Position numbers and translations under genes: made by a program. Source: Glaciihabitans tibetensis (GTDB lineage: Bacteria; Actinomycetota; Actinomycetes; Actinomycetales; Microbacteriaceae). From it: a stretch of 64,000 nucleotides of DNA. The DNA is taken from NCBI RefSeq assembly GCF_003003265.1, contig NZ_PVTL01000005.1:295055-359054 (forward strand), in the 5' to 3' direction. Below, in pieces: positions 7,701 to 15,211 of this stretch (the first letter of the stretch is position 1; each line of letters begins with the position of its first letter). A model generated the notes under the pieces. That model was not told where the DNA came from and ran no database searches. It saw nothing but the letters and a program-made list of their open reading frames with translations.

Positions 7701-9275
7701 GGTGCTGCGTGTCCCCACGTCGCCCCCGCGCTCGAGCGCGGCCTTCTGCTGCTCCATCGCGCCACGGCGTGCCGCCCGCTGGTTTTTCAGCCTCTTCGCG
7801 ATGACCTCTTCGAGGGCGGACAGCACCGACGCCGCCGAGGCCGGGCTGTCGGCCAGGTGGCCGCCGGCGATCGGGCTCTGCGGCGATGAGGTATGGGGCA
7901 GCCACTTGAGCCACTCGAGTTCGCGTGACCAGGTCGGTGTGACCAGCGAGGCGACCGCAAGCTCCGCGGGCGAGTGCAGCGCGGTCAGCTGCACCAGCAG
8001 CGAGTTGACCGATCCGACGGTGGCCGAGGAGGTTCCCGCGATGCCGAGCGCGCCCGAGTCATACAGGTTGTCGATGAGGGGAACGCCCGGAACCGTGGCG
8101 TGCACCTCCCGCACCTTGTCGAGGCGCTCCTGGAACTCGGGCAGCATTTCGCCGCGCTTGACCGCCTCGATGGTGCTGCGCGAACGCATCGTGCCGATGC
8201 CGAGGCGCACGTTGAGAAAGGACCAGTGTTCTGGGCGCCTGGTCCACAGCAGCGGGCCGCGGTTCATCGCCATGTCGAGGGCTTCCGCGGTGGACGGCGA
8301 CTCGCTGAGGCGGGTGGCCTGTTCGACCAGTCGTTCCTCGGCCATCTGGGCGTCGAGAGCGACCAGCCGCTTCTCGAAGCGGCCGACGGCGGTCGTCAGG
8401 TGACGGGAGTCGCGCGAGCGCGTCATAAAGAAGTTGCCGATGAGCATCATGGGCGACATCAGCACAAACAGCAGGGCGGCCGGACGCGCGAAGATGATCC
8501 ACATCGCCAGGCCCATAAAGACCGGCGCCACCATGGCGAGCCACGGGAACGGGCTGGTTTCCTTCTCCACCGGAACGTCCGGGGCGCCAAAGACCTCGCC
8601 GGCGTAGCGAGCCTCGACCCGTGGAGAGCGGTTGAACGGCACCGGACCGCGGGTGTCCGCCAGGTCTTTCGCCGCGGCATCCTCCACCACGGAGATGAGC
8701 AGGCTGGTGTCGCCGATCATGATCGTTTCGCTCTGTTCGACGCGCAGGCGGGCAACGAGCCCGCCGTCGACCACCACGCCGTTCGCCGACCCGAGGTCGA
8801 TGACCTCGACGATCTCACCGACTTCGAGGCGCACGTGTCGTTTGGAGATCAGCCGGTCGGTGAGGGAGATGTCGCAGGCCACACCTCGGCCGACCACCGC
8901 GGTTCCGCGGGGCAGCGGAAACGTCTTGCCCTCGTCCGGGCCGGACAGCACCGTCAGCGTGGCAAGAGTCGGGGTGTCCCCGGCTTCCTCCGGGCGGTAG
9001 TACGCGCTGGCGTCTGCGAGGGCGACGCTCGCGCCGGAGCCGACGCGCACTTCTCCGATCGGCGCGTCGGGGCGCAGCAGCAGCCAGTCGGTTTCGCCGG
9101 GGGCCGCGGTGCGCAGGGTGAGCGCGCGCTCGTCGGGCACCGAGCTCAGGCCCGACCGGGGGTCGACGCGAGCGATGGTTGCCGCGACGTCCGAGATGGT
9201 CGCTGCGGCGTCCGTGGTGATCACGATGTCGTCGTATTTGCCGCTCGAACGAGCAAGCGTGACTTTCAAGCGCAT
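4779..9275 (-). CDS. eccC: Type VII secretion FtsK/SpoIIIE ATPase with N-terminal FHA domain (EccC/EssC-like)
   Basis: 1498 residues. Order of domains: a ubiquitin-like N-terminal region (1-90); an FHA domain (about 105-195, with VGR and ISKRHVRLE motifs); two membrane helices (about 244-285); then three FtsK-type ATPase modules. Module 1 has Walker A GGTTGSGKS (713-721) and Walker B VLVIDE (D820, E821). Module 2 has GTGGSGKS (1039-1046) but LLIDG without the catalytic glutamate. Module 3 has GPPASGRS (1318-1325) with Arg replacing the Walker lysine. Active first and degenerate later modules are usual for EccC/EssC. It is the motor that drives WXG100 proteins across the membrane, and both small genes follow it. 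EccB, EccD and MycP homologues are not seen in this window. Confidence 0.93.
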   Translation of the reverse strand: MRLKVTLARSSGKYDDIVITTDAAATISDVAATIARVDPRSGLSSVPDERALTLRTAAPGETDWLLLRPDAPIGEVRVGSGASVALADASAYYRPEEAGDTPTLATLTVLSGPDEGKTFPLPRGTAVVGRGVACDISLTDRLISKRHVRLEVGEIVEVIDLGSANGVVVDGGLVARLRVEQSETIMIGDTSLLISVVEDAAAKDLADTRGPVPFNRSPRVEARYAGEVFGAPDVPVEKETSPFPWLAMVAPVFMGLAMWIIFARPAALLFVLMSPMMLIGNFFMTRSRDSRHLTTAVGRFEKRLVALDAQMAEERLVEQATRLSESPSTAEALDMAMNRGPLLWTRRPEHWSFLNVRLGIGTMRSRSTIEAVKRGEMLPEFQERLDKVREVHATVPGVPLIDNLYDSGALGIAGTSSATVGSVNSLLVQLTALHSPAELAVASLVTPTWSRELEWLKWLPHTSSPQSPIAGGHLADSPASAASVLSALEEVIAKRLKNQRAARRGAMEQQKAALERGGDVGTRSTTDGTQSPVPAIVVVISDDVAVDRARLVQLAEQGADAGVYPIWIARNVATLPAVCRTYLEIGDDAGSARVSFVRLGESITDVETELVDSATAMAFARRMAPVLDAGAMVADSSDLPRMVSTVTLLGLDLMESSDAVIDRWRQNTSIHDRTPGVLPRARRGTGLRAIVGSGGVDPMHLDLRAQGPHALVGGTTGSGKSEFLQAWVLGMAAEYSPDRVTFLFVDYKGGSAFADCVSLPHCVGLVTDLSTHLVRRALTSLRAELQYREHLLNRKKAKDLIELEKRGDPECPPALVLVIDEFAALVSDVPTFVDGVVDIAQRGRSLGIHLIMATQRPAGVIKDNLRANTNLRVALRMADESDSSDVVGIKDAAHFDPSIPGRGIAKTGPGRLQQFQSGYAGGWTSREPEQSEIDIAELRFGGETVWEHPRDETGDEERDLGPTDQQQLVTSIVGAAKVARIPAPRRPWLDELAPVRSLAPLLTATDSSLVFGVADVPTQQQQQPVGFSPDVDGHIAIYGTGGSGKSVVLRTLAIAAADTHLGGPVEVYALDFGAGSLRMIEALPNVGSVITGDDSERIVRLFRYLKAELEQRARRFAEASASSVSDYRILAGKPDQTRILLLIDGFPSFRDDWETTSGRAVWYDVFKDILSDGRQLGIHVAFTSDRPGAVPSSVSSSVQRRVVLRLSEDMAYGQLDVPSDILSSKSAPGRAIFDDLETQIGVLGASTSVSEQAIAVRDYAAELIAARHPIVAPIGALPREYSATELPTTIDGWPALGVSDETLRPVGFDPVGTLMLSGPPASGRSTALRAISQSLRMFDPDARMYYMGNPRSGLADQLGWDTAATSIEEVVELSKELALSVVDPDTEGRIVIVIENLVDFLQTPADAAIVALVKQVKRSGHFLLAESETASWNASWPLFAEIKNARRGFLLQPDPIEGDILLKTALPRVNRSEFPPGRGMYVARGKTLRVQLPLPEVE

Positions 9276-9378
9276 AGCGCCCCCCTAAGAGCCAGTCCCC
9301 GCACGGGGTTCACGCCCGCGCGGGTCAACCCTACCCACCGATTGCGAGGCTCCCTCGCTAAAGCGTGCGAGCGGCCGG

Positions 9379-11748
9379 TTACTGGCCGATGACGGCGCCG
9401 AACCGGTCGCTCATCGGGGAGCGGTGGGTGGAGCGCAGCTCATCGAGTCCGATCGTGAAGAGGTCTTGCACCTCCAGGACGGGCGCCGCGGCATCCGTCA
9501 CGCCAATGCGCAGCACGGGATACCCGCGGCCCTCGCAGAGGCCCTGGAACTTGACGTCGTCTTCGCGGGGCACCGACACGATAACGCGACCGCTGGATTC
9601 GCTGAAGAGTGCCGTTGCGGCATCCACCCCATCACGTTCCATGATCTCGGTCAGCCAGACGCGCGCGCCCACTCCGAAACGCATGGTCGACTCGGCGAGT
9701 GCCTGCGCGAGGCCGCCGTCGGCGAGGTCGTGGGCGCTGCCGATGAGGCTCTGCTCGCTGCCGGCGGCGATGAGCGAGGCGAGGCGCATTTCGGCGTCGA
9801 GGTCGACCGCCGGCGGGCGTCCGCCGAGGTGCTGGTGGATGACTCCCGCCCAAGCCGAGCCGTCGAGCTCGAGTGCCGTGGTGCCGAGCAGGTAGATGTT
9901 GTCGCCCTCGTCCTGCCAGCCCGACGGGATGCGCTTGGCGACGTCGTTCATCACGCCGAGGACCGCGATAACCGGGGTCGGGTGAATGGGCACGTCGCCG
10001 GTCTGGTTGTAGAAGGACACGTTGCCGCCCGTGACGGGAATCTCCATCGCGAGGCATCCATCAGAGACGGCCTCGACGGTCTTGGAGAACTGCCACATGA
10101 CTTCGGGGTTCTCGGGGGAGCCGAAGTTGAGGCAGTCGGAGACCGCGACGGGGGTGGCTCCGGTGACGGCGACGTTGCGGTACGCCTCGGCGAGGGCCAG
10201 CTGCGCCCCGACGTAGGGGTCGAGCTGGCAGTAGCGGCCGTTCGCGTCAGTGGCGACGGCGAACCCGAGGCCGCTCTCCTCGTCGACGCGCACCATTCCG
10301 CCGTCGTCGGGGAAGCTCAGGGCGGTGTTGCCCAGCACGTAGGTGTCGTACTGGTTGGTGATCCAGCTCTTGTCCGACAGGTTCGCGCTGCCGAGCAGCT
10401 GCAGCATCTGGGCGCGGAGCGCGGGGCCTGCGGTAGGGCGCTCGAACTTGGTGGCGGAGTCGGCCTGCAGGGCGTCGATCCAGGTCGGGTAGGAAACCGG
10501 GCGGTCGTACACGGGGCCGTCGACGGCGACCGTGCGGGGAAGAACGTTGACGATTTCCTCGCCGTGCCAGTTGATGATGAGGCGGCCGGTGTCGGTGACC
10601 TCGCCGAGCACGCTGGTCTCGACCTCCCACTTGTCGACCACCGCGAGGAAGCCCTCGAGTTTCTCCGGGGTGACGATCGCCATCATGCGTTCCTGGCTCT
10701 CGGACATCAGGATCTCTTCTGCGGTGAGGCTGGGGTCGCGCAGCAGCACCTTCTCGAGCTCGATGAACATGCCACCGTCACCATTGGAGGCCAGCTCGCT
10801 GGTGGCGCAGCTGATGCCCGCGGCGCCGAGGTCCTGGATTCCCTCAACGAGGTCCTGCGCGAAGAGCTCGAGGCAGCACTCGATGAGCACCTTCTCGGCG
10901 AAGGGGTCGCCGACCTGCACAGCGGGACGCTTGGTCGGTCCGCCTTCGCTGAATGAATCTGACGCAAGAATGGATGCCCCGCCGATACCGTCGCCGCCGG
11001 TGCGAGCACCGAACAGCACGACCTTGTTGCCGACGCCCCGGGCGTTGGCCAGGTGCAGGTCTTCGTGGCGGAGCACGCCGACGGCGAGGGCATTGACCAG
11101 CGGGTTGGCCTGGTACACCGCGTCGAAGTAGGTCTCGCCGCCGATGTTCGGAAGCCCGAGGCAGTTGGCGTAGAAGCTGATGCCGCTCGTGACGCCGTGC
11201 ACGACGCGCGCGGTGTCTGGGTGGTCGATGTCGCCGAAGCGCAGCGCGTCCATCACCGCGACCGGTCGGGCGCCCATCGAGATGATGTCGCGCACGATGC
11301 CGCCAACGCCAGTGGCCGCACCCTGGTAGGGCTCGATGTACGAGGGGTGGTTATGGCTCTCGATCTTGAACGTGACGGCCCAGCCCTCGCCGACATCCAC
11401 CACACCGGCATTTTCGCCCATGCCGACCATGAGGTTTTTGCGCATCTTCTCGGTCGTCTTCGTACCGAACTGGCGCAGGTAGTTCTTGGAGCTCTTGTAG
11501 GAGCAGTGCTCACTCCACATCACGGAGTACATGGCGAGCTCACCGCTGGTAGGGCGGCGCCCGAGGATCTCGCGGATGCTGGCGTACTCGTCGCTCTTGA
11601 GCCCGAGCGCGCCGTAGGGCTGTTCCTTGTCCGGTGTCGCTGCCGCGTTCTCGACCGTGTCGGGCACGGCGGTGGTGGGTGCGGCGATGATCGTCGCGGC
11701 GGTGCTGGGCTGCGCGGTGGTGGGGGACGATTCTGTGGGATTGCTCAC
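9379..11748 (-). CDS. purL: Phosphoribosylformylglycinamidine synthase subunit PurL
   Basis: 789 residues. It catalyses the ATP-dependent amidation of FGAR to FGAM, fourth step of purine synthesis, using ammonia from PurQ with PurS as bridge. Family marks include [12 protein letters not shown] (His81 in the active site), [36 protein letters not shown] and the second-half block [17 protein letters not shown]. It is the small PurL type, matching the separate purQ and purS genes at 33.6-34.6 kb. The first 40 residues are an Ala/Thr/Pro-rich extension not needed by the family. The GTG at 11748 is the track-longest start, but no closer start is evident. A GCGAGG-CTC-CCTCGC stem follows the stop codon at 9344-9358. 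Confidence 0.96.
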   Translation of the reverse strand: MSNPTESSPTTAQPSTAATIIAAPTTAVPDTVENAAATPDKEQPYGALGLKSDEYASIREILGRRPTSGELAMYSVMWSEHCSYKSSKNYLRQFGTKTTEKMRKNLMVGMGENAGVVDVGEGWAVTFKIESHNHPSYIEPYQGAATGVGGIVRDIISMGARPVAVMDALRFGDIDHPDTARVVHGVTSGISFYANCLGLPNIGGETYFDAVYQANPLVNALAVGVLRHEDLHLANARGVGNKVVLFGARTGGDGIGGASILASDSFSEGGPTKRPAVQVGDPFAEKVLIECCLELFAQDLVEGIQDLGAAGISCATSELASNGDGGMFIELEKVLLRDPSLTAEEILMSESQERMMAIVTPEKLEGFLAVVDKWEVETSVLGEVTDTGRLIINWHGEEIVNVLPRTVAVDGPVYDRPVSYPTWIDALQADSATKFERPTAGPALRAQMLQLLGSANLSDKSWITNQYDTYVLGNTALSFPDDGGMVRVDEESGLGFAVATDANGRYCQLDPYVGAQLALAEAYRNVAVTGATPVAVSDCLNFGSPENPEVMWQFSKTVEAVSDGCLAMEIPVTGGNVSFYNQTGDVPIHPTPVIAVLGVMNDVAKRIPSGWQDEGDNIYLLGTTALELDGSAWAGVIHQHLGGRPPAVDLDAEMRLASLIAAGSEQSLIGSAHDLADGGLAQALAESTMRFGVGARVWLTEIMERDGVDAATALFSESSGRVIVSVPREDDVKFQGLCEGRGYPVLRIGVTDAAAPVLEVQDLFTIGLDELRSTHRSPMSDRFGAVIGQ

Positions 11749-11850
11749 GAGGGCGAAGGCTCCTGGATCGGGGGCGTACCGGAAGTGGCAATTCTACGCG
11801 GGTACGTTTCGGGGCGGCTTGCCTGCTGTGGTTGAGCGTGGTTGCCCCGG

Positions 11851-12108
11851 TCAGTCCCCTCCGCCTCCGCCTCCGCCATCGCCGCCTCCTCCGTCGCCCC
11901 AGCCGCCGTGGCTTCCGCCATCGCCGCCGCCGCCCCCGCCCCAAAAGCCGCTGCTCGCCCCGCCATTGCTGCCCGCCCCGCCATTGCGGCCCCTACTTTC
12001 GCTTCCGCGTGTGGGCGAGTCCGTGCTGCGGCGCCTCACCAGCGCGACAACCGCACTGATGAGAAGTAGCGCGAGTATTGCGACGATGAGGTACGCGCCG
12101 GCATCCAT
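11851..12108 (-). CDS. Small glycine-rich membrane protein
   Basis: 85 residues. One N-terminal membrane helix (about 5-23, AYLIVAILALLLISAVVALV) and a basic RRR stop-transfer are followed by a tail that is almost entirely Gly, Asp and Ser (GFWGGGGGGDGGSHGG). Its ATG start and the position of the helix argue for a real gene. The low-complexity tail means frame statistics alone are not decisive. Similar single-helix proteins with glycine-rich ends are widespread in actinobacteria and have no known function. It lies between purL and a DUF3817 gene on the same strand. Confidence 0.6.
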   Translation of the reverse strand: MDAGAYLIVAILALLLISAVVALVRRRSTDSPTRGSESRGRNGGAGSNGGASSGFWGGGGGGDGGSHGGWGDGGGGDGGGGGGGD

Positions 12109-12195
12109 GGATTCTCTTTCGCTCGGGGCTCCAGCCTAGAGATGGCGGCTCGGGGAGGGAAGATTTCCTCACCGGCGGCGGCGGCGGGGGTGCAC

Positions 12196-12651
12196 CTACT
12201 TTCCGGGCGGACCGACCATCAGCAGCACGGCCATGATGACCGCGAGAGCGACCACAAGGATGACGGCTGCGGTCACAGGGCGCCTCACGAGCCAGCGCAC
12301 GATGCGGGCGGGCACGGTGTGGTCGGCCCGGGCCGCGGTCGCCTCACGCTTCCACGAGCCGTCGAGCTTGCCCGTCTTGGTGGCCCACATCTCGAACGGG
12401 AGCGACAGGTACGGAAGCACCGCACTCGCTGCGGCCAGCGCGAGCAATCCGATGCTCCACCGCTGGTTGATGCCGACGAGCGCGACAGTGAGGACGTATG
12501 CGATCGCCACCAGCCCGTGCGCGGAGCCGCCAATGGTGACCCCGAGGCCCCCGAGGTCGAGCACGTATTTGCCGATCATGCCCGCAATCAGCAGGGTCCA
12601 GGTCACCGCTTCGGCGATCGCGACGGTGCAGAAGAGCTGGCGAGGTGACAC
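12196..12651 (-). CDS. DUF3817 family integral membrane protein
   Basis: 151 residues from a GTG at 12651, chosen because a strong GGAGG lies four bases upstream; a longer open frame has no such site. Hydrophobic segments at about 5-25, 38-56, 64-84 and 125-145 give four helices. The block FCTVAIAEAVTWTLLIAGM, with HGLVAIAYV in the second helix, is typical of the DUF3817 family, often paired with membrane or ion-transport genes in actinobacteria. The biochemical function of the family is not known. A divergent gap of 511 bp separates it from the NAD operon. Confidence 0.8.
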   Translation of the reverse strand: MSPRQLFCTVAIAEAVTWTLLIAGMIGKYVLDLGGLGVTIGGSAHGLVAIAYVLTVALVGINQRWSIGLLALAAASAVLPYLSLPFEMWATKTGKLDGSWKREATAARADHTVPARIVRWLVRRPVTAAVILVVALAVIMAVLLMVGPPGK

Positions 12652-13090
12652 GGGTCCTCCGGTGGGGCGGGCGAGCGGATGTCGGGTGGGCGACGAGCGG
12701 TAGGGTGCACGCCAGGCAGGCGAACACGGGAGCGCGCGGTCGACAACTACGCGCGCAGCGAGCCTATCGACGGCTATCTGGGAGATGTTCGGGGCAGTCG
12801 CGCGCCGAAAGGCCACTTTGCGATTTGGTTGCGCGCCGAGAGGCCACTTGCCGATTTTTGGGCGCGCCGACCGGGCAGTCGCCGACTCTGGGCCGCGCCG
12901 ACCGGGCAGTTGCGGCGCAATTTTCGCCAGAAACCGTCGATTGGCGCCCGGTCGATGGGGCCGTGCGTTCGGGAATGTCGACTTCTGTCCGATGGGCGAG
13001 GGTGCCGCCTCGACGGCGTTCCGGATCCTGCGGGATGTTGTGACGAACGCGACTCGCGCTTTTGGTCAGAATGACTCTAAGATGGGTTAT
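12652..13090. other. Gene-free gap between divergent units
   Basis: No convincing gene is seen. The left part must carry the promoter of the DUF3817 gene. The middle (12802-12925) is a 31-bp tandem array described separately. The right end runs into the palindrome before nrtR and contains a second, shorter inverted repeat, TGACTCT at 13072-13078 paired with AGAGTCA at 13096-13102, which overlaps that palindrome. Confidence 0.6.
12802..12925. repeat. 31-bp tandem array, family 1 (locus A)
   Basis: Four units start with GCGCCGA at 12802, 12833, 12864 and 12895, giving an exact 31-bp period. Units 3 and 4 read GCGCCGACCGGGCAGT; units 1 and 2 read GCGCCGAAAGGCCACTT and GCGCCGAGAGGCCACTT. The core CGACCGGGCAGT recurs at three other loci in this window (33.1, 45.3 and 63.8 kb). 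Confidence 0.8.
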
Positions 13091-13117
13091 CACTAAGAGT
13101 CACAGTGACCTTTAGTG
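13091..13117 (+). promoter_or_regulatory. 27-bp palindrome, probable NrtR operator
   Basis: CACTAA at 13091-13096 pairs with TTAGTG at 13112-13117, and GTCAC pairs with GTGAC around a central A at 13104; 11 of 13 base pairs match. It lies 45 bp upstream of the nrtR start, the usual place for an autoregulatory operator of the NAD operon. The NrtR family binds palindromes and releases them with ADP-ribose or related NAD metabolites, so this is the best operator candidate in the window. Confidence 0.7.
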
Positions 13118-13162
13118 GCTGCCGCGAGCGGCAACTGAGGCGGAGAAGTGGAGGGTGCGCGG

Positions 13163-13912
13163 ATGACTACTTCGCTTGCCGTGTCGACGGTGATCTTCGC
13201 GCTGCGGCCGTCCGAGACATCCGATCTAAAAACGGTTTGGATTCCCCTGGTGCGGCGCATCCGCGACCCCTACGTGGGCAAGTGGGCGCTGCCGGGCGGG
13301 CCGCTGCTGAGTGAGGAAGACCTCGCGTCCGCGGCCGCGCGCAACCTGGGTGAGACGACCGGGCTCGACCCGCAATACCTCGAGCAGCTGTATGCCTTCG
13401 GCGGGCTGAACCGGTCGCCGGGCGAGCGGGTGGTGTCCATTGTGTATTGGGCGCTCGTGCGGTCCGAGGAAGCGGCGCGGGCGAGCGAGGGCGAGAACGT
13501 GCGCTGGTTTGCCGCAGACTCGCTTCCGCCGCTGGCGTTCGACCACAATCTCATCGTCGAGTACGCGCTGTGGCGCCTCCGCAACAAGATGGAGTACAGC
13601 CGCATCGCCCACGCCTTCGTGGGGGAGACCTTCACGCTCGCCCAGTTGCGCGAGGTGCACGAAGCGGTGCTCGGGCGGGCACTCGACCCGGCGAACTTCC
13701 GCCGCACGATCGAGGCGTCGCAGAGTGTCGTTGCGACCGAGCAACGCCTCAGTGGAACCAAGTATCGGCCGCCCCGCCTGTACCGCTACAACGACGCGAT
13801 CGACCTCGCCGACCAGGGGCCGCTGGGTCCGGCATACCGGTCATCCCGTGCCCCGAGCCCGCAGCAAATTACCCCCAACCCCCACCCGCAAGAAAGAAGC
13901 ACCCGGCAATGA
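13163..13912 (+). CDS. nrtR: Nudix-related transcriptional regulator of NAD synthesis
   Basis: 249 residues from ATG 13163, preferred over an upstream GTG because GGAGGG lies seven bases before it. The Nudix fold spans about 5-135. Its Nudix box (GGPLLSEEDLASAAARNLGE, 45-64) has lost the R-E-x-x-E-E catalytic pattern, as is typical for NrtR, which senses ligand rather than hydrolyses it. A winged-helix domain covers about 150-195 (FTLAQLREVHEAVLG). A low-complexity Pro-rich tail follows. The stop overlaps the nadA start (ATGA), so regulator and biosynthetic genes share one transcript, and the palindrome upstream would make it self-regulated. Confidence 0.9.
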   Translation: MTTSLAVSTVIFALRPSETSDLKTVWIPLVRRIRDPYVGKWALPGGPLLSEEDLASAAARNLGETTGLDPQYLEQLYAFGGLNRSPGERVVSIVYWALVRSEEAARASEGENVRWFAADSLPPLAFDHNLIVEYALWRLRNKMEYSRIAHAFVGETFTLAQLREVHEAVLGRALDPANFRRTIEASQSVVATEQRLSGTKYRPPRLYRYNDAIDLADQGPLGPAYRSSRAPSPQQITPNPHPQERSTRQ

Positions 13913-15210
13913 CCACAACAACCGCATCCGTCGACGTCACCATCGCGCAGATCGCGCGGGGACAAGTCGAAGGCGAGGTGTGCACCACCGACCTCGTCGA
14001 GGCTCCCTGGACGTTCGACCTCGCCATGCCGAGTTACGGACCCGGGGCCTCTATGGCGGATCCGATCCCCGCGGCATCGCCTCGCCAGGGCGAGCTGCCG
14101 GAGGAGTACCGCACCGCCAGCACACTGGAGCTGGCGGCCCGCATCGCCGCCGCGAAGCAGATTCTCGGCTCGCGGGCCGTGGTGCTCGGACACTTCTACC
14201 AGCGCGACGAAGTTGTGCAGTTCGCCGACTTCGTGGGTGACTCCTTCCAGCTCGCGAACGAGGCCAAGGCCAAACCCGACGCCGAGGCGATCATCTTCTG
14301 CGGCGTGCACTTCATGGCCGAGACCGCCGACCTGTTGTCGCGTCCGGACCAGGCCGTCATTTTGCCGAACCTCGCCGCCGGCTGCTCGATGGCCGACATG
14401 GCCGACATCGACTCGGTCACCGAATGCTGGGAGCAGCTCGAGGCGCTCTACGGCACCGAGCCCGATGCCGACGGCCGCGTACCGGTGATCCCCGTCACCT
14501 ATATGAACTCGTCCGCGGCACTCAAGGGCTTCTGCGGCGAGCACGGCGGCATCGTCTGCACTTCGTCGAACGCGGCGACCGTGCTGGAGTGGGCTTTCCA
14601 GCGCGGCCAGCGCGTGCTGTTCTTTCCCGACCAGCACCTCGGGCGTAACACGGCGAAGGCCATGGGGATCCCCGTCGAGCTGATGCCGCTCTGGCGCGGC
14701 AACAAGGTGGGCGGCGGAAACGATGCCCAGACGCTGACCGACGCCCGCGTCATCCTCTGGAACGGATTCTGCTCCGTGCACAAACGCTTCACGGTTGCGC
14801 AGATCGACAAGGCTCGCGCCGAATTCCCGGGAGTTCGAGTGATCGTGCACCCGGAGTCGCCCATGGAAACCGTTGATGCGGCGGATGAATCGGGGTCCAC
14901 CGACTACATCCAGAAGGCCATCGCGGCCGCAGAACCGGGCTCCACGTTCGCGATCGGAACCGAGATCAACATGGTGCAGCGCTTGGCAGCGCAGTATCCC
15001 GAGCACACCATCTTCTGCCTCGACCCGGTGGTCTGCCCCTGCTCCACCATGTACCGCATCCACCCCGGCTACCTCGCCTGGGTGCTCGAATCTCTGGTGC
15101 GCGGCGAGATCGTCAACCAGATCACGGTTCCGGAGGACGTCGCCGTACCCGCGCGGGTCGCCCTCGAGCGGATGCTGGCGGCCAAGCCCGGCACCACGAT
15201 GGCGGCCTGA
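13909..15210 (+). CDS. nadA: Quinolinate synthase NadA
   Basis: 433 residues. It condenses iminoaspartate with dihydroxyacetone phosphate to quinolinate using a [4Fe-4S] cluster. The cluster ligands are probably C131 (FCGVHFMAE), C217 (GGIVCTSSNA) and C376 or C378 (VCPCSTM). Other family blocks are VVLGHFYQRDEVVQFADFVG and MNSSAALKGFCG. It is the long actinobacterial type with an N-terminal extension of about 70 residues. The start overlaps nrtR by four bases, and nadB begins one base after the stop. A desulfurase gene at the end of the operon could supply sulfur for the cluster. Confidence 0.96.
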   Translation: MTTTTASVDVTIAQIARGQVEGEVCTTDLVEAPWTFDLAMPSYGPGASMADPIPAASPRQGELPEEYRTASTLELAARIAAAKQILGSRAVVLGHFYQRDEVVQFADFVGDSFQLANEAKAKPDAEAIIFCGVHFMAETADLLSRPDQAVILPNLAAGCSMADMADIDSVTECWEQLEALYGTEPDADGRVPVIPVTYMNSSAALKGFCGEHGGIVCTSSNAATVLEWAFQRGQRVLFFPDQHLGRNTAKAMGIPVELMPLWRGNKVGGGNDAQTLTDARVILWNGFCSVHKRFTVAQIDKARAEFPGVRVIVHPESPMETVDAADESGSTDYIQKAIAAAEPGSTFAIGTEINMVQRLAAQYPEHTIFCLDPVVCPCSTMYRIHPGYLAWVLESLVRGEIVNQITVPEDVAVPARVALERMLAAKPGTTMAA

Positions 15211-15211
15211 G

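Noticed and set aside
5739..9392. Long plus-strand open frames (5739-7889 and 7974-9392)
   Set aside because: They lie antisense to the eccC gene and arise from its GC-rich third positions; the proteins are His/Arg/Asp-rich without any family motif.
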